A stretch of DNA of 64,000 bases from Gymnodinialimonas phycosphaerae (GTDB taxonomy: Bacteria; Pseudomonadota; Alphaproteobacteria; Rhodobacterales; Rhodobacteraceae): the NCBI RefSeq assembly GCF_019195455.1, contig NZ_JAIMBW010000001.1:4058001-4122000 (forward strand). The letters are read 5' to 3'. Positions 18,869-27,905 of the stretch are shown in pieces. The notes under the pieces were generated by a model. That model was not told the origin of the DNA. It made no database searches and was given only the letters and a program-made list of their open reading frames with translations. Position 1 is the stretch's first letter. Every line of letters starts with the position of its first letter. The position numbers were made by a program, and so were the translations under genes.

Positions 18869-20059
18869 ATGCGCCAGATAGCCGACCTGCCCGACCTGGA
18901 TTTCAACTCGGCCGACTACGTAGCCGCGCCGTTCGCGACCCTGGCCGCCCATGGGCAGAAGTGGCCGCTGGCCCGCAGTGCGCGGGGCGTTGAAATTCTG
19001 GATTATGACCTGTGCCGCAAGGCCGTATTGGACCGTCAGCTGGGGACCGGGCACCCCAAGCTGATGAACGTTCTGGGCCTGCCGGAGGGCCGCCCGCTGA
19101 ACTACAAGCGACAGTCGATCTCGTTCCACAATCGCGGGCCACGCAGGCGAGATCTGCGCCTGCCGTTGGCCCGGCTGATGGGGCCGGAGGGCACGGAGAC
19201 GTTTCGCCGGGAGGTCGATGGCGTCGTCCAGCGGGTGATCGAGGCGATCCCGAAGGGCGAGCCCACGGACCTGATCGAGACGCTGTGCGACCCCACGCCC
19301 TCTGCCGTTTATTGCTACTGGATGGGCGCGCCGTTCGAGGATGCGGCCTTTGTCGCGCGGACCTCACACTCGGTGCAGAAGGTGCATACGCGCAACCCTG
19401 AATTCGCCGAAGAAATCATCAATGCCTTCGAGGCGTTGATCGATTTTGCCGAGGCGCGCATTGCCGCGTGCCGCGCAGCGCCGGGGGATAACCTGTTGAC
19501 GGACCTGATAAAAGCGGAAGAGGCCGGGCAGTTGGACGAGGATGATCTGCGCAATTGGGTGATCAAATTGGCAGAGGCGAATACTGACAATTCCTCGCAC
19601 CAGATCGGCATCGCGGTGATCGAACTGGCCTCGCGCCCCGAGGTCTGGGCGCGGTTGGGGCGCGACCCATCGCTGGTGCCCGCCGCGGTGCGCGAGGTGA
19701 TGCGGTATCACCCGCGCACGATTTCGACCTCACGCGAGGCGATGGAAGATATGGTGATCGCCGATGTGGCGATCCCCAAGGGCACGCCGGTCTTCGCCAA
19801 CATTGGCGCAACCCATTGGGACGAAAGATATTATGCGGAACCGGAAACGTTTGACATCGATCGCACAGACGAGCCGCCGCACCTGAATTTCGGGGGCGGC
19901 ATCTTCTCGTGCATCGGGCGCTATGCGGTCACGATGGAGGTGGAGCAGGTCATCAGCCACCTGGCGACGCGCTACCCGAATTTGGCCGTGGAGGACCATG
20001 GGTTCACCCATTCCCCGATGTTCACGTCGGTGTCGCGGCTGGTGGCGAGGCTGCAATAG
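18869..20059 (+). CDS. Cytochrome P450
   Basis: Heme monooxygenase of 396 aa, soluble, with no membrane anchor. The heme ligand is Cys348 in FGGGIFSCIG, and the K-helix ExxR is Glu276-Arg279. The I-helix segment, which normally reads AGxDT, is EANTDNSS (about residues 236-243), so the oxygen-activation groove is atypical. The start is the ATG after a short leader; upstream codons overlap the divergent serS region. No ferredoxin or reductase gene is adjacent, so electrons must come from elsewhere. Substrate unknown. Confidence 0.9.
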   Translation: MRQIADLPDLDFNSADYVAAPFATLAAHGQKWPLARSARGVEILDYDLCRKAVLDRQLGTGHPKLMNVLGLPEGRPLNYKRQSISFHNRGPRRRDLRLPLARLMGPEGTETFRREVDGVVQRVIEAIPKGEPTDLIETLCDPTPSAVYCYWMGAPFEDAAFVARTSHSVQKVHTRNPEFAEEIINAFEALIDFAEARIAACRAAPGDNLLTDLIKAEEAGQLDEDDLRNWVIKLAEANTDNSSHQIGIAVIELASRPEVWARLGRDPSLVPAAVREVMRYHPRTISTSREAMEDMVIADVAIPKGTPVFANIGATHWDERYYAEPETFDIDRTDEPPHLNFGGGIFSCIGRYAVTMEVEQVISHLATRYPNLAVEDHGFTHSPMFTSVSRLVARLQ

Positions 20060-20170
20060 CGGGTGTAATTGACCCGTAGTTTTCAGGCACACGATTTTCG
20101 CTCGGGTATCGCGCATTCCCAGCTTGTGGGTGTGTCTGTGCCGCCATGTGATGGGCAGGCACGCCCCGGC

Positions 20171-20908
20171 CTATTGGGCGGGGACGGCGGCGGGCGCAGG
20201 CAGGCCCAAGACATCGGCAAGCGCGCGCCAGTGCGCTGGATCAGGACGGGCGGCGAGGCTGCGGATCTCGGCGTCGCCGCCGAGTTGGGCCACGAGAATA
20301 CCAACCAGACGCGGGCCGTCTTCGGTGAACCGCACAAGCGCCCCGCCGGACTGGCCGTTGACGACATGGCAATCGCTGGCCAGCGGGCCGTCATCCAGCA
20401 CCTGCACCGCGCAGGGCGCGTGACCGCGAAGGACGTCGGCGGTGTCGCGGTTGTCAAATCCGTAGACACCATGGGGCAGGGCCGGATCGGGCGGCCCAAG
20501 GGGCATCGGCGTGGCGACGTCGGGCGACACAGGCCGGGCCAGCAGCAAGACGGCGAGGTCGGTGGTGTAGTCGGAGATGGCGAGTGCAGGGCGGCGCGCG
20601 GGCGTCGGATGGGAAAGGCGGGTGATCACGTCATGGCGCGCTGGCACGGCACCGGGAAAGATCACGACTTGCGGCGCGACAAGGGGCGCGCGGGCGCAAT
20701 GGGCGGCGGTCAGCACGGCCTGCGGCGCGACAAGCACGGCGGTGCAGCCCCCGCTGGCGGCATCGACCCCGCGCAGACGGGCAATGGCGGAAAGCTGTGC
20801 CTCGATGAACGCTGGCGGCGACAGCGGCGCGCCGGCGATATCGGCATGCACCGGCGCGGTGAGGGTGAGGGTGCAGAGGAGGAGGCCAGCACAGCGCAGG
20901 GGCGTCAT
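20171..20908 (-). CDS. Secreted trypsin-like serine protease (short S1 form)
   Basis: About 245 aa. A signal peptide (MTPLRCAGLLLCTLTLTAPVHA) is followed directly by the S1 domain. All catalytic motifs are present: VLTAAHC (His), DYTTDLAVLLL (Asp) and VVNGQSGGALV (Ser). The start is the ATG overlapping the stop of the upstream pentapeptide-repeat gene by ATGA, so the two are translationally coupled. Likely periplasmic or extracellular. It is more compact than the protease at 3698-4900 and has no extra N-terminal domain. Confidence 0.82.
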   Translation of the reverse strand: MTPLRCAGLLLCTLTLTAPVHADIAGAPLSPPAFIEAQLSAIARLRGVDAASGGCTAVLVAPQAVLTAAHCARAPLVAPQVVIFPGAVPARHDVITRLSHPTPARRPALAISDYTTDLAVLLLARPVSPDVATPMPLGPPDPALPHGVYGFDNRDTADVLRGHAPCAVQVLDDGPLASDCHVVNGQSGGALVRFTEDGPRLVGILVAQLGGDAEIRSLAARPDPAHWRALADVLGLPAPAAVPAQ

Positions 20909-22413
20909 GGGGGCGGTCGGCCATAGTCGGGCGCGATGGCGACGGGCGGGTCGAGGGAAGCAGCGAAGGCGCGCCATTGGGTGAGGAAGTCACTTTCTCC
21001 CAACTCGTTTGCTTCAATTGACAATCGCTCTTCTGACCAGTGCGTTGGCCACGTCGGATTGAAGTGTTCGCCAATGGTTCCCTTTAGCTGCCGAACTAGA
21101 ATTTCAAACGACCGCTTACTTGTACCATCGGTGAAAAAACTCTCAGCTACCGATGACAAGGCCCCGATTGTGGTTGGCGAAGCTTCGCGAATGGCGCTCC
21201 CTGAAAAGTCGCTGAGCGCAATAGGAGCAGCTCCAAAAGAGGTTGAGCCAAACCACGCTCTTTCAAAAAAGCAACCTATGAACGAAGAATTATTGAATGC
21301 GCTGCCTGAGAATTGGCAGCTTTGGAAAGTACAATGACGAAACGCAGATCCAGAGAAAATCGCAAACCCAAAGTCAGTGTGCCGAAACGTCATTCCTGAG
21401 ACTTCAACGTTGCTCAAGTTGCAATTTGTAAGATTTGCACCGTCGAAGTCCGCTGATTGAATTTTGCTTTGGGACAAGCTGGAGTTGCATAAGTTTGCGA
21501 AAGCAAGCAAAGCACCCGAGAATTCAAGACTGGACAGATCAAAACCCTGTAGGTTGCAGCGGCGCAGGTCAATGTTGGCGGGACCAAAGGCGGCGCGCTG
21601 TGCCTTATCTTTAGGATTGATACGCCCAAGGCTTTGGGCAGCTCGGTGCATGTCGGGTCGGATTGGGGTAAGTGTTCCGGCCCACGTACGAATGTCGCCC
21701 GAAGCTAAGTTTTGGGACCTGTTCTGCGGCGGGTAGGCGCGGCTGAGCTCCTGCAAGTAGATGGAAAGCATGCGGGCGATGCGCTGAGCAGGGGGATAAT
21801 CGCCGCGTGCCATGGCTTCGAGTGCGAGGCCCTCCAGCCGGTCAATGGCGGCGGCGCGGGTGACGAGGTCGTCTTCCCAGAAATCCTGATGCTTTTCGTA
21901 GCTTCCGCCGGGCGCAACGGCTTTGGTCACTTGCCGCCGCGCTGCGAGGTCTTGGGCGGCGGCGTTGATCTTGTCGTTGAACAGGCTCTCTTCCGCCACT
22001 GCCGTTTGCTTGGCCGCGATCCACGAGCGCCAGATGATGAAGGGCGCGCCGAGGATGGCGGCAAGGAGTGTGCCGAAAGCAAGGCCTGCGCGGGGTTGGG
22101 TGGGGGCTGTGACATCGGTGTTTGCAACCAGAAGGATGCCACCCAGCGCGCGCAGAGAGATGATGGCGGCGAAGGCGAAAACGACGGCATAGACGCAGAT
22201 GACGAGGAACAGGAGCATGGCTTCGAAAGATCCGGTCAGACGAAACCCAAGGCTGGTGGCTAGGCGGTCTATGGGGTTGTTGCGCGGCGGGTTATCGGAC
22301 TTCGGGAGCACCGCAAAGATCACGTAGCTTGCAAGGCCCAAGCCGAACAATACCAAGAGGATCATCAAGGTATCCGGCGGAAGGGGCAGGGTTATCGTGG
22401 TTGTCGCGTCCAT
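20905..22413 (-). CDS. Membrane protein with pentapeptide repeats
   Basis: About 502 aa from the preferred ATG (MDATTTITLPLPPDTL); an ATG 18 bases upstream is possible, and neither has a strong ribosome site. Two or three membrane helices occupy roughly residues 10-30, 60-90 and 105-130. A basic/helical stretch follows, and then from about residue 280 a run of pentapeptide-type repeats (DLRRCNLQGFDLSSLEFSGA) that should fold into a beta-helix. The repeat half of the gene (about 20990-21720) is clearly poorer in GC than the membrane half; one sampled line is 48 percent. Coupled to the downstream protease. Function unknown; the beta-helix may bind partners near the membrane. Confidence 0.75.
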   Translation of the reverse strand: MDATTTITLPLPPDTLMILLVLFGLGLASYVIFAVLPKSDNPPRNNPIDRLATSLGFRLTGSFEAMLLFLVICVYAVVFAFAAIISLRALGGILLVANTDVTAPTQPRAGLAFGTLLAAILGAPFIIWRSWIAAKQTAVAEESLFNDKINAAAQDLAARRQVTKAVAPGGSYEKHQDFWEDDLVTRAAAIDRLEGLALEAMARGDYPPAQRIARMLSIYLQELSRAYPPQNRSQNLASGDIRTWAGTLTPIRPDMHRAAQSLGRINPKDKAQRAAFGPANIDLRRCNLQGFDLSSLEFSGALLAFANLCNSSLSQSKIQSADFDGANLTNCNLSNVEVSGMTFRHTDFGFAIFSGSAFRHCTFQSCQFSGSAFNNSSFIGCFFERAWFGSTSFGAAPIALSDFSGSAIREASPTTIGALSSVAESFFTDGTSKRSFEILVRQLKGTIGEHFNPTWPTHWSEERLSIEANELGESDFLTQWRAFAASLDPPVAIAPDYGRPPP

Positions 22414-22620
22414 TCCCAGCACCGTCACCATTTTGCACCGATTGCGCAACCGAAACGGCGCCGGGCCCAGGCTCGGGCACCGGGGCCTCTTGCAGCCCAC
22501 GCCCGTTGCGCCCATCTGGCCCATAGCACCCGTTGCACTTGCCCCGGCGCGCAACTAGGGTGCGCCAACTTTTCAACAGGGCTGCGTCGCGCGGCCACAT
22601 CAACCAAAGGACGCAAGCCC

Positions 22621-22902
22621 ATGGAAGCCTTCGGCCAGGTCGTTCCGCTGATCCTGATCCTCGTGATCATGTATTTCTTCCTTATCCGCCCTCAGCAGAA
22701 GAAGGTGAAGGACCATCAGGCGATGGTCGAGGCGCTCCGGCGCGGGGATGAGGTTGTCACCCAGGGCGGGTTGATCGGCAAGATCACCAAGGTCAAGGAC
22801 GAGACCGAGGTCGAGGTCGAGATCGCGAAAGACGTGAAGATCCGCGTGTTGCGGCCGACGATTGCGCAGGTCCGCTCCAAGACCGAGCCTGCCAACGACT
22901 GA
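22621..22902 (+). CDS. yajC: Preprotein translocase subunit YajC
   Basis: Small inner-membrane accessory of the Sec translocon. It has one N-terminal membrane helix (VVPLILILVIMYFFLIRPQQ), then the typical basic QQKKVKDHQAMVEAL and a small KOW-like beta domain (GDEVVTQGGLIGKI). The 93-aa length is slightly below average but within range. It is followed 36 bases later by secD on the same strand. Confidence 0.95.
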   Translation: MEAFGQVVPLILILVIMYFFLIRPQQKKVKDHQAMVEALRRGDEVVTQGGLIGKITKVKDETEVEVEIAKDVKIRVLRPTIAQVRSKTEPAND

Positions 22903-22938
22903 TACCGCGTGTTTGCGCGACGTTAAGGAACCTCCTCC

Positions 22939-24609
22939 ATGCTGCAGATCCCTCTCTGGAACCGGCTGTTCATTGTTCTGACGGTTCTTGTGGGCCTGAG
23001 TTTCGCGATGCCGAACTTCTTCTACGGCACGGTAGAGCGGCACAACGATGCGCTGGCCGAGATCGAGCGGACGGGCATCGAGACGCCCGAGCAGACGGCA
23101 GATATCGCGGCCTGGCCAAGCTTTCTGCCGGCGACGCTGGTGAACCTGGGTCTGGACCTGCGCGGCGGTGCGCATCTGCTCGCGGAAGTGCGGGTCGAAG
23201 ACGTCTACGTGCAGCGGATGGACAGCCTGTGGCCAGAGGTGCGCGACGCGCTGCGGGAGTTGCGCGACGTTGTCGGCACGATCCGCCGTATCGATGCAGA
23301 GCCGGGCTTGATGCAGGTGCGCATCAGCCAGCCCGAGGGGATGCCTTCGGCCCTGGCCGCCGTGCGGGAGTTGGGCCAGCCCGTGGTCAGCCTGACGGGC
23401 GGCTTTGGCGAAAGCACGCTGGATGTCAGCGGGTCTGGCGACATCATCACGGTACGCCTCAGCGAGGCAGAGCAGGCAGCGACCAACGACCGGACGTTGC
23501 AGCAAAGCATCGAGATCGTGCGCCGCCGCGTAGACGAGGCGGGCACGCGGGAGCCGACCATTCAACGCCAGGGCGCGGACCGCATCCTGATCCAGGTGCC
23601 GGGGATCGGGTCGGCGCAGGAGTTGAAAGAGCTGATAGGGACGACCGCTCGGCTGACATTCCACCCCGTCGTGGGCCGCGCCAGCGGGCCCGATGAGGAC
23701 GTGGAAAGCCGCCAGATCATCCTGCCCTCCATCGAGGAAGGCGAAGGGTACTACATCCTGGAAGAGACGCCCGTGGTGTCGGGCGATGACCTTGTGGACA
23801 GCCAGCCAGGGTTCGACCAACAGACCGGCGAAGCGATCGTCACCTTCCGCTTCAACCCCTCGGGCGCGCGGGCGTTTGGCGATTACACGGCGGCCAATAT
23901 CGGCGCGCCCTTCGCCATTGTCCTCGATAACGAGGTGATCAGCGCGCCGGTGATCCGGTCGGCGATCACGGGCGGTGCGGGGCAGATCAGCGGCAACTTC
24001 ACCGTGGAAGGCTCCACCGAGCTGGCAATCCTGCTGCGCGCGGGCGCACTGCCTGCGGAAATGACGTTCCTGGAAGAGCGCACCATCGGGCCGGAACTGG
24101 GTGCCGACAGCGTGCAGGCGGGCCAGACAGCGGCGCTGATCGCGTTTGCCGCCGTGCTGATCTTCATGATCGCCAGCTACGGGTTGTTCGGCGTGTTCGC
24201 CAGCATCGCACTTGTCCTGAACGTGGGGCTGATTTTCGGCGTGCTGTCGTTGATCGGGGCCACGTTGACGCTGCCGGGCATCGCGGGGATCGTGTTGACC
24301 ATCGGTATGGCGGTGGACGCCAACGTGCTGGTGTTCGAGCGGATCCGCGAAGAACTCAAGACCGCCAAGGGCCCGGCAAGGGCCATCGAACTAGGCTACG
24401 AGCGCGCCCTGAGCGCCATCATCGACGCCAACATCACCACCTTCATCATCGCGACGATCCTGTTTGTTCTGGGCTCTGGCCCCGTGCGCGGATTCTCGGT
24501 CACGCTGGGGATCGGCATTGCCACCTCGGTCTTCACGGCCATCTACGTCACGCGCCTGCTGCTTGTGTTCTGGTTCGAACGCCGCCGCCCCAAAACGATC
24601 GAGGTCTGA
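22939..24609 (+). CDS. secD: Protein translocase subunit SecD
   Basis: Inner-membrane RND-type subunit that uses the proton gradient to help pull exported proteins into the periplasm. The 556-aa protein has helix 1 at the N-terminus, the first periplasmic domain after LVNLGLDLRGGAHLLAEV (family motif), and then five C-terminal helices including GIVLTIGMAVDANVLVFERI. It lies three bases before secF. Gene order yajC-secD-secF is conserved. Confidence 0.97.
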   Translation: MLQIPLWNRLFIVLTVLVGLSFAMPNFFYGTVERHNDALAEIERTGIETPEQTADIAAWPSFLPATLVNLGLDLRGGAHLLAEVRVEDVYVQRMDSLWPEVRDALRELRDVVGTIRRIDAEPGLMQVRISQPEGMPSALAAVRELGQPVVSLTGGFGESTLDVSGSGDIITVRLSEAEQAATNDRTLQQSIEIVRRRVDEAGTREPTIQRQGADRILIQVPGIGSAQELKELIGTTARLTFHPVVGRASGPDEDVESRQIILPSIEEGEGYYILEETPVVSGDDLVDSQPGFDQQTGEAIVTFRFNPSGARAFGDYTAANIGAPFAIVLDNEVISAPVIRSAITGGAGQISGNFTVEGSTELAILLRAGALPAEMTFLEERTIGPELGADSVQAGQTAALIAFAAVLIFMIASYGLFGVFASIALVLNVGLIFGVLSLIGATLTLPGIAGIVLTIGMAVDANVLVFERIREELKTAKGPARAIELGYERALSAIIDANITTFIIATILFVLGSGPVRGFSVTLGIGIATSVFTAIYVTRLLLVFWFERRRPKTIEV

Positions 24610-24612
24610 TCC

Positions 24613-25599
24613 ATGCGCCTTCGTCTAGTCCCGCAAGAGACCAACTTCGACTTCTTCAAATATGCCCGCGCGACCTTCGGGGCGTCCGTCGTGGCCGTCA
24701 TCGCCTCGCTCGCGATCTGGCTTTTGGTCGGCCTCAACTTCGGGATCGACTTCCTGGGGGGCACCACGATCCGCACCGATAGCACGGTGCAGGTGGATGT
24801 GGCCGACTACCGCGCGGCGCTGGAGCCTTTGGGCCTGGGCGATGTGGTGATCTCGGAAGTGTTCGACCCGAACTTCGCCGATGACCAGCACGTCGTCACG
24901 GTCCGCATTCAGGCGCAAGAGGGCGCGGAGGCGGTCACGCCCGAGATCATCGCCGCCATCGAGGCGGCGTTGCAGGCCTCCGTTGACCCCGCCATGACCT
25001 TTCCCAGCGTTGAGTCCGTGGGCCCCAAGGTTTCGGGTGAGTTGATCCAGACGGCCATCCTTGCCGTGCTGGCGTCCCTTGGCGCGATCCTTGTCTACAT
25101 CTGGCTGCGGTTCGAGTGGCAGTTCTCGGTCGGCGCGGTCGCGGCCCTGATCCATGACGTGATTCTGACCATCGGCGTTTTCAGCCTGTTCCAGATCCGC
25201 TTTGACCTGGCCACCATCGCCGCGCTGCTGACCATCGTGGGCTATTCGATCAACGACACGGTGGTGATCTTCGACCGCCTGCGCGAGAACCTGATCAAGT
25301 ACAAGCAAACGGCCCTGCGCGATGTGATGAACCTGTCGGCGAACGAGACCCTCAGCCGCACGTTGATGACGTCGGGCACCACGCTGATCGCGCTGATCGC
25401 GCTGCTGGTTCTGGGCGGTGACGTGATCCGGGGTTTTGTCTTTGCCATTGCCTGGGGTGTGATCGTGGGAACGTATTCGTCGATCTACGTGGCCAAGAAT
25501 GTCGTCCTGATGATCGGCGTGAAGCGCGATTGGTCGAAGCCCTCGGATGGGGGCGCGGGCGGCCCGGGCGGGACGCAATTCGCCAACATCGATGCCTGA
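24613..25599 (+). CDS. secF: Protein translocase subunit SecF
   Basis: Partner of SecD, 328 aa with six membrane helices. The family motif NFGIDFLGGTTIRTDS follows helix 1, and IVGYSINDTVVIFDRLREN lies in the C-terminal half. The C-terminus is Gly-rich. Its last 8 bases overlap the start of the TauE/SafE gene, so translational coupling is likely. Confidence 0.97.
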   Translation: MRLRLVPQETNFDFFKYARATFGASVVAVIASLAIWLLVGLNFGIDFLGGTTIRTDSTVQVDVADYRAALEPLGLGDVVISEVFDPNFADDQHVVTVRIQAQEGAEAVTPEIIAAIEAALQASVDPAMTFPSVESVGPKVSGELIQTAILAVLASLGAILVYIWLRFEWQFSVGAVAALIHDVILTIGVFSLFQIRFDLATIAALLTIVGYSINDTVVIFDRLRENLIKYKQTALRDVMNLSANETLSRTLMTSGTTLIALIALLVLGGDVIRGFVFAIAWGVIVGTYSSIYVAKNVVLMIGVKRDWSKPSDGGAGGPGGTQFANIDA

Positions 25600-26347
25600 G
25601 GCCCTCGCGCTGGCCTTGGCGACCCCGGGGTTGCTATGGGTCTGCGCGGCGGCGTGTCTATCCGGGCTGGTCTACGGTTTTGCGGGCTTCGGCTCGGCCC
25701 TTGTCTTCATGCCCTTGGCGGTGATCTTCCTGCCGCCGCCCCTGGCGATTGCCGCCTTCTCTCTGTCGGCGCTGGCCTCGTTATTCACGATGATCCCCAA
25801 GGCCTGGCCCAAGGCGGACCAGCGCCAGACGATCCTGATGGTCGCGGCCTCGCTGGTGACGATGCCGCTTGGCGTGGCGCTGTTGCGCTGGACGCCCGAA
25901 GTGACGATCCGCGCCTGCGTCTGTGGCCTGACCCTGCTGACGCTGGCCGCGCTGGTGGCCGGGTGGAAGGTGCCCCTGCGTGGCGGCACGCCGCTGCGCG
26001 CGGCGGTGGGGGCGATGTCGGGGATCACGGGCGGCTCCACCGGGCTGAACGGCCCGCCGGTCATCCTGTTCAACCTTGGCACCGATCAACCGGTAGAGGT
26101 GACGCGCGCCAATCTGGCCTGTTTCCTGACCTTCAACGCCCTGTTCCTGATGCCGATGATGTATATTCAAGGCGCCATCGACGGGTTTGCCGTTTGGGTC
26201 GGCGCGCTGATGCTGCTGCCCTATGCGGCGGGCACGATGATCGGGACGGCGCTGTTTCGCCCCGAGGCGGCTGGTGTCTACAAGACGGCGGCCTATATTC
26301 TGATCGCACTGGCGGGCATCATGGGCCTGCCGATTTGGGGAGCGTGA
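25592..26347 (+). CDS. TauE/SafE family membrane exporter
   Basis: About 251 aa with seven to eight hydrophobic helices and the family pattern GLVYGFAGFGSALVFMPL near the start and GMSGITGGSTGLNGPPVIL-type second half (residues about 130-155). The family includes putative sulfite or organosulfonate exporters, but the substrate here is unknown. The ATG chosen overlaps the secF stop; an in-frame upstream Met lies inside secF and is unlikely. Confidence 0.85.
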   Translation: MPEALALALATPGLLWVCAAACLSGLVYGFAGFGSALVFMPLAVIFLPPPLAIAAFSLSALASLFTMIPKAWPKADQRQTILMVAASLVTMPLGVALLRWTPEVTIRACVCGLTLLTLAALVAGWKVPLRGGTPLRAAVGAMSGITGGSTGLNGPPVILFNLGTDQPVEVTRANLACFLTFNALFLMPMMYIQGAIDGFAVWVGALMLLPYAAGTMIGTALFRPEAAGVYKTAAYILIALAGIMGLPIWGA

Positions 26348-26348
26348 C

Positions 26349-26702
26349 ATGCGTATGAACGAAGTGCAGTTTGACGACTCGGCGCCTGTCGATGGCTACG
26401 GCCCCGGTTTCTTCCGGGTCGGGAGTGAGGTGTTCAACGGTGCGGTGCTGCTGCTGCCGTCGGGGGCCAAGGGGTGGGCCGGGTTCGAGGATACGGGCGC
26501 GTTGGTGGCTGCGGCGTCCGAGGTCGACGTGCTTCTGTTGGGCACCGGGGCCGAGATCGCGCATCCCCCCGTGGCCTTGCGCCAGGCGGTGGAAGCGGCC
26601 GGGATGGGGCTGGAGGTCATGGCCTCGCCCGCCGCGTGCCGGACGTACAACGTGCTGCTGGCCGAAGGGCGCCGCGTGGGCGTAGCGATGTTGCCCGTTT
26701 AG
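26349..26702 (+). CDS. Mth938-like domain protein (DUF498)
   Basis: A 117-aa single-domain protein. The pattern GYGPGFFRVGSEVFNGAVLL and EVDVLLLGTGAEIAHPP followed by SPAACRTYNVLLAEGRRV is characteristic of the Mth938/NDUFAF3-like family. In alphaproteobacteria this gene is commonly found near secF. Bacterial function is not settled. The start sits one base after the TauE/SafE stop. It ends with a 4-base overlap with the convergent DUF1194 gene. Confidence 0.88.
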   Translation: MRMNEVQFDDSAPVDGYGPGFFRVGSEVFNGAVLLLPSGAKGWAGFEDTGALVAAASEVDVLLLGTGAEIAHPPVALRQAVEAAGMGLEVMASPAACRTYNVLLAEGRRVGVAMLPV

Positions 26703-27409
26703 GGCGAAAGGGGCGGCGGGGACGCCTCCCCAAAAATCATCGCCCGCAATTCCCGCTCCAGCTTGCGGCGCATGGCTTCGGCGAAGTCGTCGTGGTTCAG
26801 GGCGTATTCCACGAAGGCACCGGGGCCGTGGATGACCTCGGCGGCGTAGTATTCCTCGATCTCGCGGGAGGCGCCGCCGATGGCCAGGCCATTGACCGTG
26901 ACGCCGTTGAAATCAAAGTGCTCGTAGGCCGCGACGGGGGGGAAGCCGTCGTTGTTTTGTCCATCGCCCGAGATGTCGAGGGTCTGGAACAGGCACACCG
27001 GCGCTTCGCGGAACCGGGTGGCGGCAAAGCCAAGGGCGTAGCCAAGGGCCGTGGGGAAATCCTGGCTGCCACGGGTGGCAGAGGCGACCCGCTCGGCCAC
27101 GGCCAGCAGATCGGCCTCGGTCCGGATCAGCGTCCAATCAATGATGACCTCCTGCTGGAAGCGCCCGGACCATTCGAAGATCGACAGGGCGACGGGGCCG
27201 GGGCCGTTCAGGAACGCCTCGGTCACGACGGGGTCCAGAAGCGCCGCTGCCAAGCCGTCGGCCTGCAACCGGTATTCCGCCTGATCGACGGAGGCCGAGA
27301 CATCCAGCCCCAATTGAAGCGCCAGCCGACACTGGTCCTGCGCCGCACCCGGAGATGCGGCGAAGAGGCACGCGGCCGCAGCCATAGCGCCGAGGGGCAG
27401 GTGGGCCAT
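26699..27409 (-). CDS. DUF1194 (von Willebrand A-like) exported protein
   Basis: About 236 aa. The start is the ATG overlapping the upstream gene by ATGA and giving a signal peptide (AMAAAACLFAASPGAAQ). The mature part matches DUF1194, a VWA-like fold common in Rhodobacteraceae, with the opening LGLDVSASVDQAEYRLQ (a MIDAS-like DxSxS motif) and TLDISGDGQNNDG. Probably periplasmic metal-dependent binding; partner unknown. Confidence 0.85.
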   Translation of the reverse strand: MAHLPLGAMAAAACLFAASPGAAQDQCRLALQLGLDVSASVDQAEYRLQADGLAAALLDPVVTEAFLNGPGPVALSIFEWSGRFQQEVIIDWTLIRTEADLLAVAERVASATRGSQDFPTALGYALGFAATRFREAPVCLFQTLDISGDGQNNDGFPPVAAYEHFDFNGVTVNGLAIGGASREIEEYYAAEVIHGPGAFVEYALNHDDFAEAMRRKLERELRAMIFGEASPPPLSP

Positions 27410-27837
27410 CACCAGTGCCCTGTATTCTCCATCGAGGCCCAAGGCTCGGCCGGGGCCAGCGCCTCCCCCTCCTGCAACAGCTCGATCGAGATGTTGTCGG
27501 GCGAGCGCACGAAGGCCATGTGCCCATCGCGCGGCGGGCGGTTGATGGTGACGCCGTTGTCCTGGAGGTGCTGGCACATGGCGTAGATGTCATCGACGCG
27601 GTAGGCGAGGTGCCCGAAATGGCGACTGTCGCTTGGCAGGCCTTCGTCGCCGTCCCAGTTGTAGGTCAGCTCCACATGGGCGTTTTCCTGGCCCGGCGGC
27701 GTCATGAACACCAAGGTGAAGCGCCCGCCTTCGCTGTCCATGCGGCGGGTTTCCTCCAGCCCCAGAAGCTTGAAAAACGCGATGGAGGCGTCGAGGTCTT
27801 TGACCCGCACCATGGTGTGAAGGTATTTGATCGTCAT
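27409..27837 (-). CDS. VOC family protein, lactoylglutathione lyase-like
   Basis: A 142-aa glyoxalase-I-type protein. LHTMVRVKDLDASIAFF is the usual beginning, with putative metal ligands His (LHTMV), Glu (HVELTYNW), His (HFGHLAYRV) and Glu (SIELLQ) in the expected places. This fits GloA, which isomerises the methylglyoxal-glutathione adduct. Two ATG codons six bases apart are possible; the second has better spacing to GGGGAG. Coupled to the downstream DUF1194 gene. Confidence 0.85.
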   Translation of the reverse strand: MTIKYLHTMVRVKDLDASIAFFKLLGLEETRRMDSEGGRFTLVFMTPPGQENAHVELTYNWDGDEGLPSDSRHFGHLAYRVDDIYAMCQHLQDNGVTINRPPRDGHMAFVRSPDNISIELLQEGEALAPAEPWASMENTGHW

Positions 27838-27905
27838 TGTCATATCTCCCCGTGGTCTGAAGATAGCTTAACGCGGTGGGCGGGTATGACCAGCCTGTGC
27901 GTCAG

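Noticed and set aside
20069..20926. Plus-strand frame of 285 codons opposite the second protease
   Set aside because: Antisense shadow; the minus-strand protein has signal peptide and full catalytic triad.
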